A DNA stretch of 64,000 nt from Cellulomonas sp. PhB150 (GTDB taxonomy: Bacteria > Actinomycetota > Actinomycetes > Actinomycetales > Cellulomonadaceae): assembly GCF_003755175.1 (NCBI RefSeq), contig NZ_RKHX01000002.1, forward strand, positions 124,001-188,000, read 5' to 3'. Positions within the stretch are counted from its first letter, which is position 1. Every line of letters starts with the position of its first letter. Position numbers and translations under genes: made by a program. Positions 55,577 through 64,000 of this stretch are shown piece by piece. A model generated the notes under the pieces. It was not told where the DNA came from. It searched no databases and worked only from the letters and a program-made list of their open reading frames with translations.

Positions 55577-56889
55577 CGAACTACTGGGCCGCGCAGGCGT
55601 GGCTCCCGAGCGGCCTGGCGTCCGACGTCCGACTCACTACGGCCGACGGCCGGTTCACCTCGGTCGCGCCCGGGGCAGCGCCCGAGCCCGGTGACCATCG
55701 TCTGCCCGGCGTCGTCCTGCCCGGCTTCGCCAACACGCACTCGCACGCGTTCCACCGCGCGCTGCGCGGCCGGACGCACGACGACGGCGGCACGTTCTGG
55801 ACCTGGCGTGAGCGGATGTACGCGCTCGCGGCCACCCTCGCGCCGGACACCTACCTCGACCTCGCGCGCGCGACCTACGCCGAGATGGTGCTCGCCGGGG
55901 TCACGGCCGTGGGGGAGTTCCACTACCTGCACCACGCGCCGGGCGGCACGCCGTACGACGACCCGAACGTCATGGCCGAGGCGCTGCGCACCGCCGCGCG
56001 CGAGGCCGGCCTGCGCCTCACGCTGCTCGACACCGCGTACCTGACCGGCGGGATCGACGCCCCGCTCCAGGGAGCACAGCTGCGGTTCGGGGACGCCGAC
56101 GCCGACGCGTGGGCCGCCCGCGTCGCCGCGATCCGGCCCGACGAGACCCTCACCGTCGGCGCCGCGATCCACTCCGTGCGCGCGGTCCCGCTCGACGACC
56201 TGCCGCGCATCACCGCTCACGCCACGGGCCGGCCGCTGCACGTGCACCTCTCCGAGCAGCGCCTCGAGAACGAGCAGGCCCTCGCCACGTTCGGTGCGAC
56301 GCCGACGCGCGTCCTGGCCGACGCCGGCGCCCTCGGCCCCGCGACGACGGCCATCCACGCCGTGCACCTCACGCCCGAGGACATCGCCACGCTCGGCTCG
56401 ACCCGGACCGGCATCTGCCTGTGCCCGTCCACCGAGCAGGACCTCGGCGACGGCATCGCACCCGGCGCGGCCCTGCGTGCCGCGGGGGCACGGCTGTCGG
56501 TCGGCAGCGACCAGCACGTGCGGACGGACCTGCTGGCCGAGGCGGCGACGGTCGAGCTGCATGAGCGCCTCGCGGGACAGACGCGCGGCGTGCTGAGCCC
56601 CGCCGCCCTCGTCGACCTGCTGACCACCGGCGGCCACACGAGCCTGGGCGACCCGACGGGCGGCCGCCTCGCGCCCGGAGCGCCCGCCGACCTCGTCGCC
56701 ATCCGCACCGACACCCCGCGCACCGCCGGCGCCGACCCGAGCCAGCTCGTGCTCGTCGCGGGCAGCGCCGACGTCGACACGGTCGTCGTCAACGGCGTCG
56801 TGCGTGTCGAGGGCGGTCGGCACGTCCTGGGCGACGTCGGCGCGATGCTGGGCACGGCGATCCGCGCCGCGTGGGAGGAGACCCGATGA
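55573..56889 (+). CDS. hutF: Formimidoylglutamate deiminase
   Basis: HutF converts N-formimidoylglutamate to N-formylglutamate and ammonia. The 438-residue amidohydrolase has the metal-binding [33 protein letters not shown] and a late [11 protein letters not shown] (Asp ligand). The FHRALRG and WTWRERMY patterns separate it from HutI and guanine deaminases. GTG 55573 overlaps the stop of the amidohydrolase gene, and its TGA overlaps the hutI ATG at 56886. It may be annotated as an N-ethylammeline chlorohydrolase relative in some pipelines. Confidence 0.9.
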   Translation: MTNYWAAQAWLPSGLASDVRLTTADGRFTSVAPGAAPEPGDHRLPGVVLPGFANTHSHAFHRALRGRTHDDGGTFWTWRERMYALAATLAPDTYLDLARATYAEMVLAGVTAVGEFHYLHHAPGGTPYDDPNVMAEALRTAAREAGLRLTLLDTAYLTGGIDAPLQGAQLRFGDADADAWAARVAAIRPDETLTVGAAIHSVRAVPLDDLPRITAHATGRPLHVHLSEQRLENEQALATFGATPTRVLADAGALGPATTAIHAVHLTPEDIATLGSTRTGICLCPSTEQDLGDGIAPGAALRAAGARLSVGSDQHVRTDLLAEAATVELHERLAGQTRGVLSPAALVDLLTTGGHTSLGDPTGGRLAPGAPADLVAIRTDTPRTAGADPSQLVLVAGSADVDTVVVNGVVRVEGGRHVLGDVGAMLGTAIRAAWEETR

Positions 56890-58028
56890 CGTCGCACCTG
56901 GTCACGGGCATCGGCGAGCTCGTCACGCACGACCCGCGCTTCGACGGTCCGCTGCTCGACGCCGCGCTCGTCGCCGTGGACGGGCGCATCGCGTGGGTCG
57001 GGCCGGCCGCCGAAGCGCCCGCGGCGGATCGTCGGACGGACCTATCCGGCGCGGCCGTCGTGCCCGGGTTCGTCGACTCCCACACGCACCTCGTCTTCGC
57101 GGGCGACCGCGCGGCCGAGTTCGAGTCCCGCATGGCCGGCACGCCGTACACGGGCGGCGGCATCGCGACGACGGTCGCCGCGACCCGGGCCGCGACCGAC
57201 GACGAGCTGCGCACGCGCCTGCGGTCGCTGGCCGACGAGGCGCGCGCGCAGGGCACCACCACGATCGAGATCAAGAGCGGCTACGGCCTGGACGTCGACA
57301 CCGAGGTGCGCCTGCTCCGCCTGGCCCGCGAGGTCACCGACGAGACCACGTTCCTCGGCGCCCACGTCGTCCCGGCCGGCATCGACCGCGACGACTACCT
57401 CGCGCTGGTCACGGGGGAGATGCTCACCGCCTGCGCGCCGCACGCCCGCTGGGCCGACGTGTTCTGCGAACCCGCCAGTCCCGTCGCGTTCGACGGCGAC
57501 GAGGCGCGCGCGGTCCTCGTCGCTGCCCGGGCGGTCGGACTGGGGCTGCGCGTGCACGGAAACCAGCTCGGCCCTGGCCCGGGCGTGCAGCTCGCCGTCG
57601 AGCTCGGCGCGGCGAGCGTCGACCACTGCACGTGTCTCACCGACGCCGACGTCGCGGCACTCGCCGACGGTGACACCGTCGCCACCCTGCTGCCCGGCGT
57701 CGAGTTCTCGACCCGCTCGCCCTACCCGGACGCGCGCAGGCTCCTGGACGCTGGGGCCGAGGTCGCGCTGGCGAGCGACTGCAACCCCGGGACCTGCTTC
57801 TCGACGTCGATGCCGCTGATGATCGCGCTCGCCGTCCGCGAGATGGGGATGACGATCGCGGAGGCCGTGCGCGCGGCCACACTCGGCGGCGCGCACGCGC
57901 TTCGCCGCGACGACCTCGGGCACCTGCGCGTGGGCGCCCGGGCCCACCTGGCCGTGCTCGACGCGCCGAGCCACCGCCACCTCGCCTACCGCCCGGGCGT
58001 CCCGATCGCGCGCGGCGTCTCGCTGTAG
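56886..58028 (+). CDS. hutI: Imidazolonepropionase
   Basis: HutI opens the imidazolone ring to give formimidoylglutamate, so in pathway order it acts between HutU and HutF. The 380-residue protein has [44 protein letters not shown] and [15 protein letters not shown], all typical. ATG 56886 is used; a reading five codons longer exists. It is the last gene of the operon and is followed by a 19-bp inverted repeat. Confidence 0.94.
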   Translation: MTSHLVTGIGELVTHDPRFDGPLLDAALVAVDGRIAWVGPAAEAPAADRRTDLSGAAVVPGFVDSHTHLVFAGDRAAEFESRMAGTPYTGGGIATTVAATRAATDDELRTRLRSLADEARAQGTTTIEIKSGYGLDVDTEVRLLRLAREVTDETTFLGAHVVPAGIDRDDYLALVTGEMLTACAPHARWADVFCEPASPVAFDGDEARAVLVAARAVGLGLRVHGNQLGPGPGVQLAVELGAASVDHCTCLTDADVAALADGDTVATLLPGVEFSTRSPYPDARRLLDAGAEVALASDCNPGTCFSTSMPLMIALAVREMGMTIAEAVRAATLGGAHALRRDDLGHLRVGARAHLAVLDAPSHRHLAYRPGVPIARGVSL

Positions 58029-58036
58029 CCGGCCCC

Positions 58037-58121
58037 ATCCCGCCGCACTTGTGACAGGAGTGCGCTCCTGAGGCGGCTGCGAGGCAACTCGAGTGCACTC
58101 GCGTCACAAGTGCGGCGGGAT
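58037..58121. repeat. 85-bp element with perfect 19-bp terminal inverted repeats
   Basis: ATCCCGCCGCACTTGTGAC at 58037-58055 is exactly complementary to 58103-58121, with 47 bases between. Inside are two smaller palindromes: AGGAG-TGCG-CTCCT (58056-58069) and GAGTGCACTC (58091-58100). It lies between hutI and the chitinase gene. It could be a terminator, a REP/MITE-like element or a regulator site. Confidence 0.65.
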
Positions 58122-58195
58122 TGGTCGACGGAGCTCCCGACTCGGCGCGAGCGGCACGAAGCGAACGCGCGGCCCGCACCGGTGGAACCGGACTC

Positions 58196-58226
58196 TTGAC
58201 ACGAATCGGACACCGGGACCTATCGT
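58196..58226 (+). promoter_or_regulatory. Possible chitinase promoter
   Basis: TTGACA at 58196-58201 and TATCGT at 58221-58226 are separated by 19 bases, slightly more than usual. The chitinase ATG is 57 bases downstream. Tentative. Confidence 0.4.
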
Positions 58227-58282
58227 GGGGGTACTGCAATAACGCAGGGATACTTACTAATCCAGCGCAGGGAGAACCCCCC

Positions 58283-59716
<1,434 letters not shown>

Positions 59717-59723
59717 GGCCGGG

Positions 59724-59755
59724 AGCGGGGCCGTCCGTCACGGGGCGGCCCCGCT
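59724..59755. terminator. Hairpin between chitinase and CoA-transferase genes
   Basis: AGCGGGGCCG (59724-59733) pairs with CGGCCCCGCT (59746-59755) across a 12-base loop. It overlaps the 3' end of scoB and can serve both convergent genes. Confidence 0.6.
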
Positions 59756-60391
59756 CAGCTGCACCGTGAGCGGCACCTCGGAGGTCGCGGCCACGACGTC
59801 GGCGACCGACACCCCGGGCGCGCACTCGCGCAGGACCAGGCCGCCGGGCGTCACGTCGAGCACGGCCAGGTCGGTGATGATCCGGTCGACGACCCCGACG
59901 CCGGTCAGCGGCAGCGAGCACTCCGGCAGGATCTTCGCCGACCCGTCGCGCGCCACGTGCTCCATCAGCACGACGATCCGTTGCGCCCCGTGCACCAGGT
60001 CCATCGCGCCGCCCATGCCCTTGACCATCTTCCCGGGGATCATCCAGTTGGCGATGTCCCCGCCCGACGAGACCTGCATCGCGCCCAGGATCGCGACGTC
60101 GACCTTGCCGCCGCGGATCATCGCGAACGACAGCGCGGAGTCGAAGAACGACGCCCCCGGCGCGACCGTGATCGTCTCCTTGCCGGCGTTGATGAGGTCC
60201 GGGTCGACGTCGGCCGACGCCGGGTACGGCCCGGTGCCGAGCACGCCGTTCTCCGACTGCAGCACGAGCTCGACGCCCGGCGGCACGTAGTTCGGCACGA
60301 GGGTCGGCAGGCCGATCCCCAGGTTCACGTAGGACCCGTCGACCAGCTCGAGGGCCGCCCGCATCGCCATCTGCTCGCGCGTGAGGCTCAT
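59738..60391 (-). CDS. scoB: 3-oxoacid CoA-transferase subunit B
   Basis: Subunit B of a family I CoA-transferase that moves CoA from succinyl-CoA (or a similar donor) to a 3-oxo acid. The 217-residue protein has [20 protein letters not shown] and the catalytic-Glu motif [12 protein letters not shown], then [18 protein letters not shown] 60391 overlaps the stop of subunit A by four bases. Acetoacetate or 3-oxoadipate are the usual substrates; the sequence alone does not decide between them. Confidence 0.9.
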   Translation of the reverse strand: MSLTREQMAMRAALELVDGSYVNLGIGLPTLVPNYVPPGVELVLQSENGVLGTGPYPASADVDPDLINAGKETITVAPGASFFDSALSFAMIRGGKVDVAILGAMQVSSGGDIANWMIPGKMVKGMGGAMDLVHGAQRIVVLMEHVARDGSAKILPECSLPLTGVGVVDRIITDLAVLDVTPGGLVLRECAPGVSVADVVAATSEVPLTVQLSGAAP

Positions 60392-61152
60392 GAGACCGTC
60401 CTCCGCTCGATCCGCTTGTCGCTCGCCTCGGCCGGCGTCAGGGGAAGCACCCGGTCGACGAAGATGCCCGGCAGGTGGATCGCGTCGGGGTCGAGCGAGC
60501 CGACGGGAGCGAGGGTCTCGACCTCCGCGATCGTCACCGCGCCGGCCGCGGCGCACAGCGGGTTGAAGTTCCGGGCGGACGCGTGGAACACCAGGTTCCC
60601 CTGCCGGTCGCCGGCCGCGGCGCGCACGAGCGCGTAGTCCGCGGTGATCGCCTCCTCGCGTACGAACTCGTGCGGGACGCCTCGCACCTCGAACGTCTCG
60701 ACCGGCTTGGGCGGTGAGGCGACGACGACCGAGCCGTCGGCGCCGTACCGCCACGGAAGCCCGCCGGAGGCCACCAGCGTGCCGACGCCCGTGCGTGTGT
60801 AGAAGGCCGCGATGCCGCTCCCACCTGCACGAAGACGTTCGGCCAGCGTGCCCTGGGGCGTGAGCTCGACCTCGAGCTCGCCGGCCAGGTACTGGCGCGC
60901 GAACTCCTTGTTCTCGCCCACGTACGAGGCGATGATGCGCCGGATGCGACCGGCCTGCAGCAGCAGGCCGAGCCCCCAGTCGTCCACCCCGCAGTTGTTG
61001 CTGACGACCTCCAGGTCCGTCGCGCCGGAGTCGAGCAGAGCGTGGATCAGCACGCTCGGGATACCGCACAAGCCGAATCCACCGACCGCGAGGGTCGCCC
61101 CGTCGGGGATGTCGGCGACCGCCTCGACGGCGGACTGGACGACCTTGTCCAT
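60388..61152 (-). CDS. scoA: 3-oxoacid CoA-transferase subunit A
   Basis: The 254-residue partner subunit has the CoA-binding [28 protein letters not shown], and GKIEVE-like [23 protein letters not shown] 61152 is chosen because AAGGAGG lies five bases upstream; an ATG eight codons earlier and longer readings are less likely. The start faces that of pdhA 143 bases away, so both operons are read from one divergent promoter region, which links ketone-body or branched-acid use with acyl-CoA production. Confidence 0.9.
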   Translation of the reverse strand: MDKVVQSAVEAVADIPDGATLAVGGFGLCGIPSVLIHALLDSGATDLEVVSNNCGVDDWGLGLLLQAGRIRRIIASYVGENKEFARQYLAGELEVELTPQGTLAERLRAGGSGIAAFYTRTGVGTLVASGGLPWRYGADGSVVVASPPKPVETFEVRGVPHEFVREEAITADYALVRAAAGDRQGNLVFHASARNFNPLCAAAGAVTIAEVETLAPVGSLDPDAIHLPGIFVDRVLPLTPAEASDKRIERRTVS

Positions 61153-61295
61153 CACTGCCTCCTTCGACGAGGTCATTGTGCGCCGACGTGTCGAGGCTCG
61201 CGCCAGGGCAGGCGCGGGGATACGTTGGCCGGACATCAGGCAATGGGGCCTAGCTTCACAAGAGCGACGGCTCCGCCACCCAGACGGAGCGAAAC

Positions 61296-62426
61296 ATGTT
61301 GCGTTCAGATGTGTCACCCGGCCGCGCCCTGCCCGCCAGAGCCCCCAGCGCCGACGATCTCGTCCAGCTCGTGACGCCCGACGGCGTGCGTCACCCGGAC
61401 CCCGTGCACGACGTCGTGATCGCCGACGTCGACGACGAGCAGCTGACCGACCTCTACGAGGACATGGTCGTCGTACGCCGCTTCGACACCGAGGCGGTCG
61501 CCCTCCAGCGGCAGGGGCAGATCGGCCTGTGGCCGCCGCTGCTCGGCCAGGAGGCCGCGCAGGTCGGCTCGGCTCGCGCGCTGCGCGCCGACGACTTCGT
61601 GTTCACCAGCTACCGCGAGAACGGCGTCGCGTACTGCCGCGGTGCGCAGCCGACCGACCTCGTGCGCGTCTGGCGCGGGACGGCCCTGACCGGCTGGGAC
61701 CCGCGCAGCATCGGGATGGCGACGCCGCAGGTGATGGTCGGCGCGCAGACCCTGCACGCGACCGGGTACGCGCTGGGCTGCGCGAAGGACGGCGTCGACT
61801 CGGTCGCGGTCGCGTACTTCGGCGACGGCGCGACGAGCAAGGGCGACGTGCACGAGGCGATGGTCTTCGCCGCGAGCCTGGCGGCGCCGGTCATCTTCTT
61901 CTGCCAGAACAACCAGTGGGCGATCTCCGAGCCGGTCGGCCTGCAGGCGCAGCGCCCGATCGCCGACCGGGCGCCCGGGATGGGGATCCCCAGCATCCGC
62001 GTCGACGGCAACGACGTCCTCGCGGTCCTGGCCGCCACGCGCATCGCGCTCGACCGCGCGCGCCGCGGCGACGGCCCGACGTTCATCGAGGCCGTCACGT
62101 ACCGGATCGGCCCGCACACGACGTCCGACGACCCGAAGCGCTACGTCGACGCGGCCGACGAGGCGCAGTGGGCGGCCAAGGACCCGATCGCCCGCCTGGA
62201 GCGGCTGCTGCACGCGCGCGGCGCGTTGTCCGACGAGCGGGCGAGCCGGATCACCGCGAAGGCCGACGCGTTCGCCACGGCGATGCGCGACGGCTGCTAC
62301 GGCCTGACCGACCCGGGTCCGCTGGGCCTGTTCGACGACGTCTTCGTCGAGCGGACGCCGTCGCTCGAACGGCAGCGCAGCGAGCACGCCGCGTACCTCG
62401 CGATGTTCGAGGGGGGCGAGGAGTGA
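61296..62426 (+). CDS. pdhA: 2-oxoacid dehydrogenase E1 alpha subunit (pyruvate type)
   Basis: E1 alpha carries the thiamine diphosphate fold that decarboxylates pyruvate or branched-chain 2-oxo acids. The 376-residue protein has [28 protein letters not shown] and the ThDP motif [13 protein letters not shown] ending CQNNQWA. CGGAG lies before ATG 61296. TGA overlaps the pdhB ATG by one base. Heterodimeric E1 of this type in actinobacteria can be either PDH or branched-chain dehydrogenase; the nearby CoA-transferase makes the branched-chain option real. Confidence 0.88.
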   Translation: MLRSDVSPGRALPARAPSADDLVQLVTPDGVRHPDPVHDVVIADVDDEQLTDLYEDMVVVRRFDTEAVALQRQGQIGLWPPLLGQEAAQVGSARALRADDFVFTSYRENGVAYCRGAQPTDLVRVWRGTALTGWDPRSIGMATPQVMVGAQTLHATGYALGCAKDGVDSVAVAYFGDGATSKGDVHEAMVFAASLAAPVIFFCQNNQWAISEPVGLQAQRPIADRAPGMGIPSIRVDGNDVLAVLAATRIALDRARRGDGPTFIEAVTYRIGPHTTSDDPKRYVDAADEAQWAAKDPIARLERLLHARGALSDERASRITAKADAFATAMRDGCYGLTDPGPLGLFDDVFVERTPSLERQRSEHAAYLAMFEGGEE

Positions 62427-63433
62427 TGGCCACCATGACCCTCGTCGGCGCCCTGAACTCCGGCTTGCGACGCGCGCTCGACGACGACCCGACCGTGGTG
62501 CTCCTCGGCGAGGACATCGGCCGGCTCGGGGGAGTGTTCCGCGTGACCGACGGCCTGCAGCGCGACTTCGGGGCCGACCGCGTGATGGACGCGCCGCTCG
62601 CCGAGGCCGGGATGATGGGCGTGGCCGTCGGGCTCGCCTACCGGGGGTTCCGGCCGGTCGTCGAGATCCAGTTCGACGGCTTCGTCTACCCCGCCCTCGA
62701 CCAGCTGGTGACGCAGGTGGCGCGCATCCACTACCGGACCGCCGGCGCGGTGCGCATGCCGATCACGGTCCGCATCCCGTACGGCGGCGGGATCGGCGCG
62801 GTCGAGCATCACTCCGAGTCGCCCGAGGCGTACTTCGCCCACACGCCGGGCTTGCGCGTGGTCACCTGCGCGAACCCGCAGGACGCGCACACGATGATCC
62901 GCCAGGCGATCGCGTGCGACGACCCCGTCGTCTTCCTCGAGCCCAAGCGGCGCTACTGGGTCAAGGGCGAGGTCGACGAGGACCTCGCCCTGGACCCGCC
63001 GCTCGACCGGGCCCGCGTCGTGGTCGAGGGCGCCGACGTCACTCTGGCCGCCTACGGGCCGCTCGTCGTGACGGCCCGGGACGCCGCGCTCGCGGCGCTC
63101 GACGAGGGTCTCTCGGTCGAGGTCGTCGACCTGCGCTCGCTGGCCCCGCTGGACCTCGACACGCTCGAGGCGTCCGTCCGCAAGACCGGCCGGCTCGTCG
63201 TCACGCACGAGGCGCAGCGCACCGGCGGGCTCGGCGCGGAGATCGCCGCGAGCATCACCGACCGGTGCTTCGACGTCCTGAGGGCCGCTCCCGTGCGCGT
63301 GACCGGCTTCGACACGCCGTATCCCGCGTCGAAGGTCGAGGACCACTTCCTGCCGGACCTCGACCGGCTGCTCGACGCGGTCGACCGCGTGATGGGCAGA
63401 GCGCACTCGCTGACCGGCTGGAGGGCGTCATGA
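62426..63433 (+). CDS. pdhB: 2-oxoacid dehydrogenase E1 beta subunit
   Basis: The 335-residue protein has LLGEDIGRLGGVFRVTDGLQ, DAPLAEAGMMGVAVGLAYRG, FDGFVYPALDQLV and HHSESPEAYFAHTPGLRVV, all typical of E1 beta, plus a C-terminal transketolase domain (VVTHEAQRTGGLGAEIAASI). It pairs with E1 alpha to form the active site. ATG 62426 overlaps the pdhA stop, and its TGA overlaps the E2 gene by four bases. Confidence 0.92.
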   Translation: MATMTLVGALNSGLRRALDDDPTVVLLGEDIGRLGGVFRVTDGLQRDFGADRVMDAPLAEAGMMGVAVGLAYRGFRPVVEIQFDGFVYPALDQLVTQVARIHYRTAGAVRMPITVRIPYGGGIGAVEHHSESPEAYFAHTPGLRVVTCANPQDAHTMIRQAIACDDPVVFLEPKRRYWVKGEVDEDLALDPPLDRARVVVEGADVTLAAYGPLVVTARDAALAALDEGLSVEVVDLRSLAPLDLDTLEASVRKTGRLVVTHEAQRTGGLGAEIAASITDRCFDVLRAAPVRVTGFDTPYPASKVEDHFLPDLDRLLDAVDRVMGRAHSLTGWRAS

Positions 63434-64000
63434 TCCGCACGATCACGCTGCCCGACCTGGGTGAGGGACTGACCGAGTCCGACCTGGTCGAGTGGACGGT
63501 CGCGGTGGGGGACACGGTCACGCTCAACCAGGTGGTCGCCGAGGTGGAGACCGCGAAGGCCTTGGTGCAGCTGCCCTCCCCGTACGCCGGGGTGGTGGCC
63601 GAGCTGCTGGTCGCGGCCGGCGCGACCGTGCCGGTGGGTGCCCCGCTGATGACGATCACGGTCGACGAGCCGAGCGTCGTGCCCGACGGCGCAGGACCAC
63701 TCGTGGAGGACGCCGCCGACGAGCCCGCGAAGGCGCCTGAGCGGACCGCGGTCCTCGTCGGGTACGGGCCGCTCGTCGAGGCCTCGTCCCGGCCGCGGCG
63801 CCGGGAACGGTCGGCGGCCTGGGTGGCCGCGCACGTGGTTGACGCGGTTGCCCTCGCCGGCCGACCGATCGGCCCACGCGTCCTGCCGCCGGTCCGCAAG
63901 CTCGCGCACGACCTCGGCGTCGACCTGAACCGGATGGAGGGGACCGGCAAGGACGGGCTGATCACGCGCGAGGACGTCCTGCACGTCGTCTCGGGCGACC
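63430..64000 (+). CDS. pdhC: Dihydrolipoamide acyltransferase E2 (partial)
   Basis: The first 190 residues are present; the catalytic domain lies beyond the window. A lipoyl domain (about 1-78) has LPDLGEGLTESDLVEWTVAV and the lipoylated Lys in VETAKALVQ. A linker follows, then the peripheral subunit-binding domain (about 150-188: VLPPVRKLAHDLGVDLNRME and TGKDGLITREDV), which holds E1 or E3. ATG 63430 overlaps the pdhB stop. Confidence 0.9.
   Translation, partial: MIRTITLPDLGEGLTESDLVEWTVAVGDTVTLNQVVAEVETAKALVQLPSPYAGVVAELLVAAGATVPVGAPLMTITVDEPSVVPDGAGPLVEDAADEPAKAPERTAVLVGYGPLVEASSRPRRRERSAAWVAAHVVDAVALAGRPIGPRVLPPVRKLAHDLGVDLNRMEGTGKDGLITREDVLHVVSGD

Overview
The window is high-GC DNA from an actinobacterium. 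Dense four-base start/stop overlaps, a tmRNA tag ending in ALAA, an ftsE-ftsX-peptidase-smpB block and several secreted glycan-active enzymes (GH3, GH18, two discoidin domains on a beta-helix) fit a Cellulomonas-like member of the Micrococcales. That placement is inferred from gene content and was not tested by any search.

Layout. 1-7740 is chromosomal backbone: the end of a ROK protein, the division transporter FtsEX with an M23 peptidoglycan hydrolase, SmpB, a DUF2207-type membrane protein with a His/Gly-repeat partner, an ATP-dependent DNA ligase and an anchored trypsin-like protease. The tmRNA gene (7821-8187) follows. From its 3' end to about 29.1 kb lies a foreign, partly decayed island. 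It opens with a broken tyrosine integrase and carries a giant Hsp90-like ATPase with a DUF3883 nuclease-like tail, a metalloprotease, broken HNH and PKD-domain genes, a relaxase relic truncated at an ISL3 transposase relic, a three-gene helicase/methyltransferase operon with its methyltransferase motifs spread over three proteins, and a 510-residue EVE-like/winged-helix/CBS/HEPN protein. This looks like a defence island fixed in place by loss of its mobility genes. I found no right-hand attachment site by eye.

From 29.1 to 47.7 kb is a surface and small-molecule region: an SDR oxidoreductase, a large LuxR regulator divergent from a methyltransferase and a hydrolase-glycosyltransferase fusion, a discoidin/beta-helix protein, a Lys-rich secreted protein, an alkaline phosphatase, an acyltransferase-SGNH protein and a GH3 glucosidase. 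Two of these genes have decayed partial copies of their 5' ends nearby (29.2-29.6 kb and 41.4-41.6 kb), so duplication and loss have shaped the region. A less GC-rich OLD-type ATPase/TOPRIM nuclease sits alone at 47.9-49.6 kb.

50.4-58.0 kb is a histidine-use operon: an IclR regulator divergent from hutH-hutU-M20 amidohydrolase-hutF-hutI, every junction overlapping by four bases, with overlapping palindromes between regulator and operon. The amidohydrolase stands where a formylglutamate-releasing step is needed. Then come a 19-bp inverted-repeat element, a GH18 chitinase, a 3-oxoacid CoA-transferase pair, and the divergent pdhA-pdhB-pdhC dehydrogenase operon, which runs off the end of the window.
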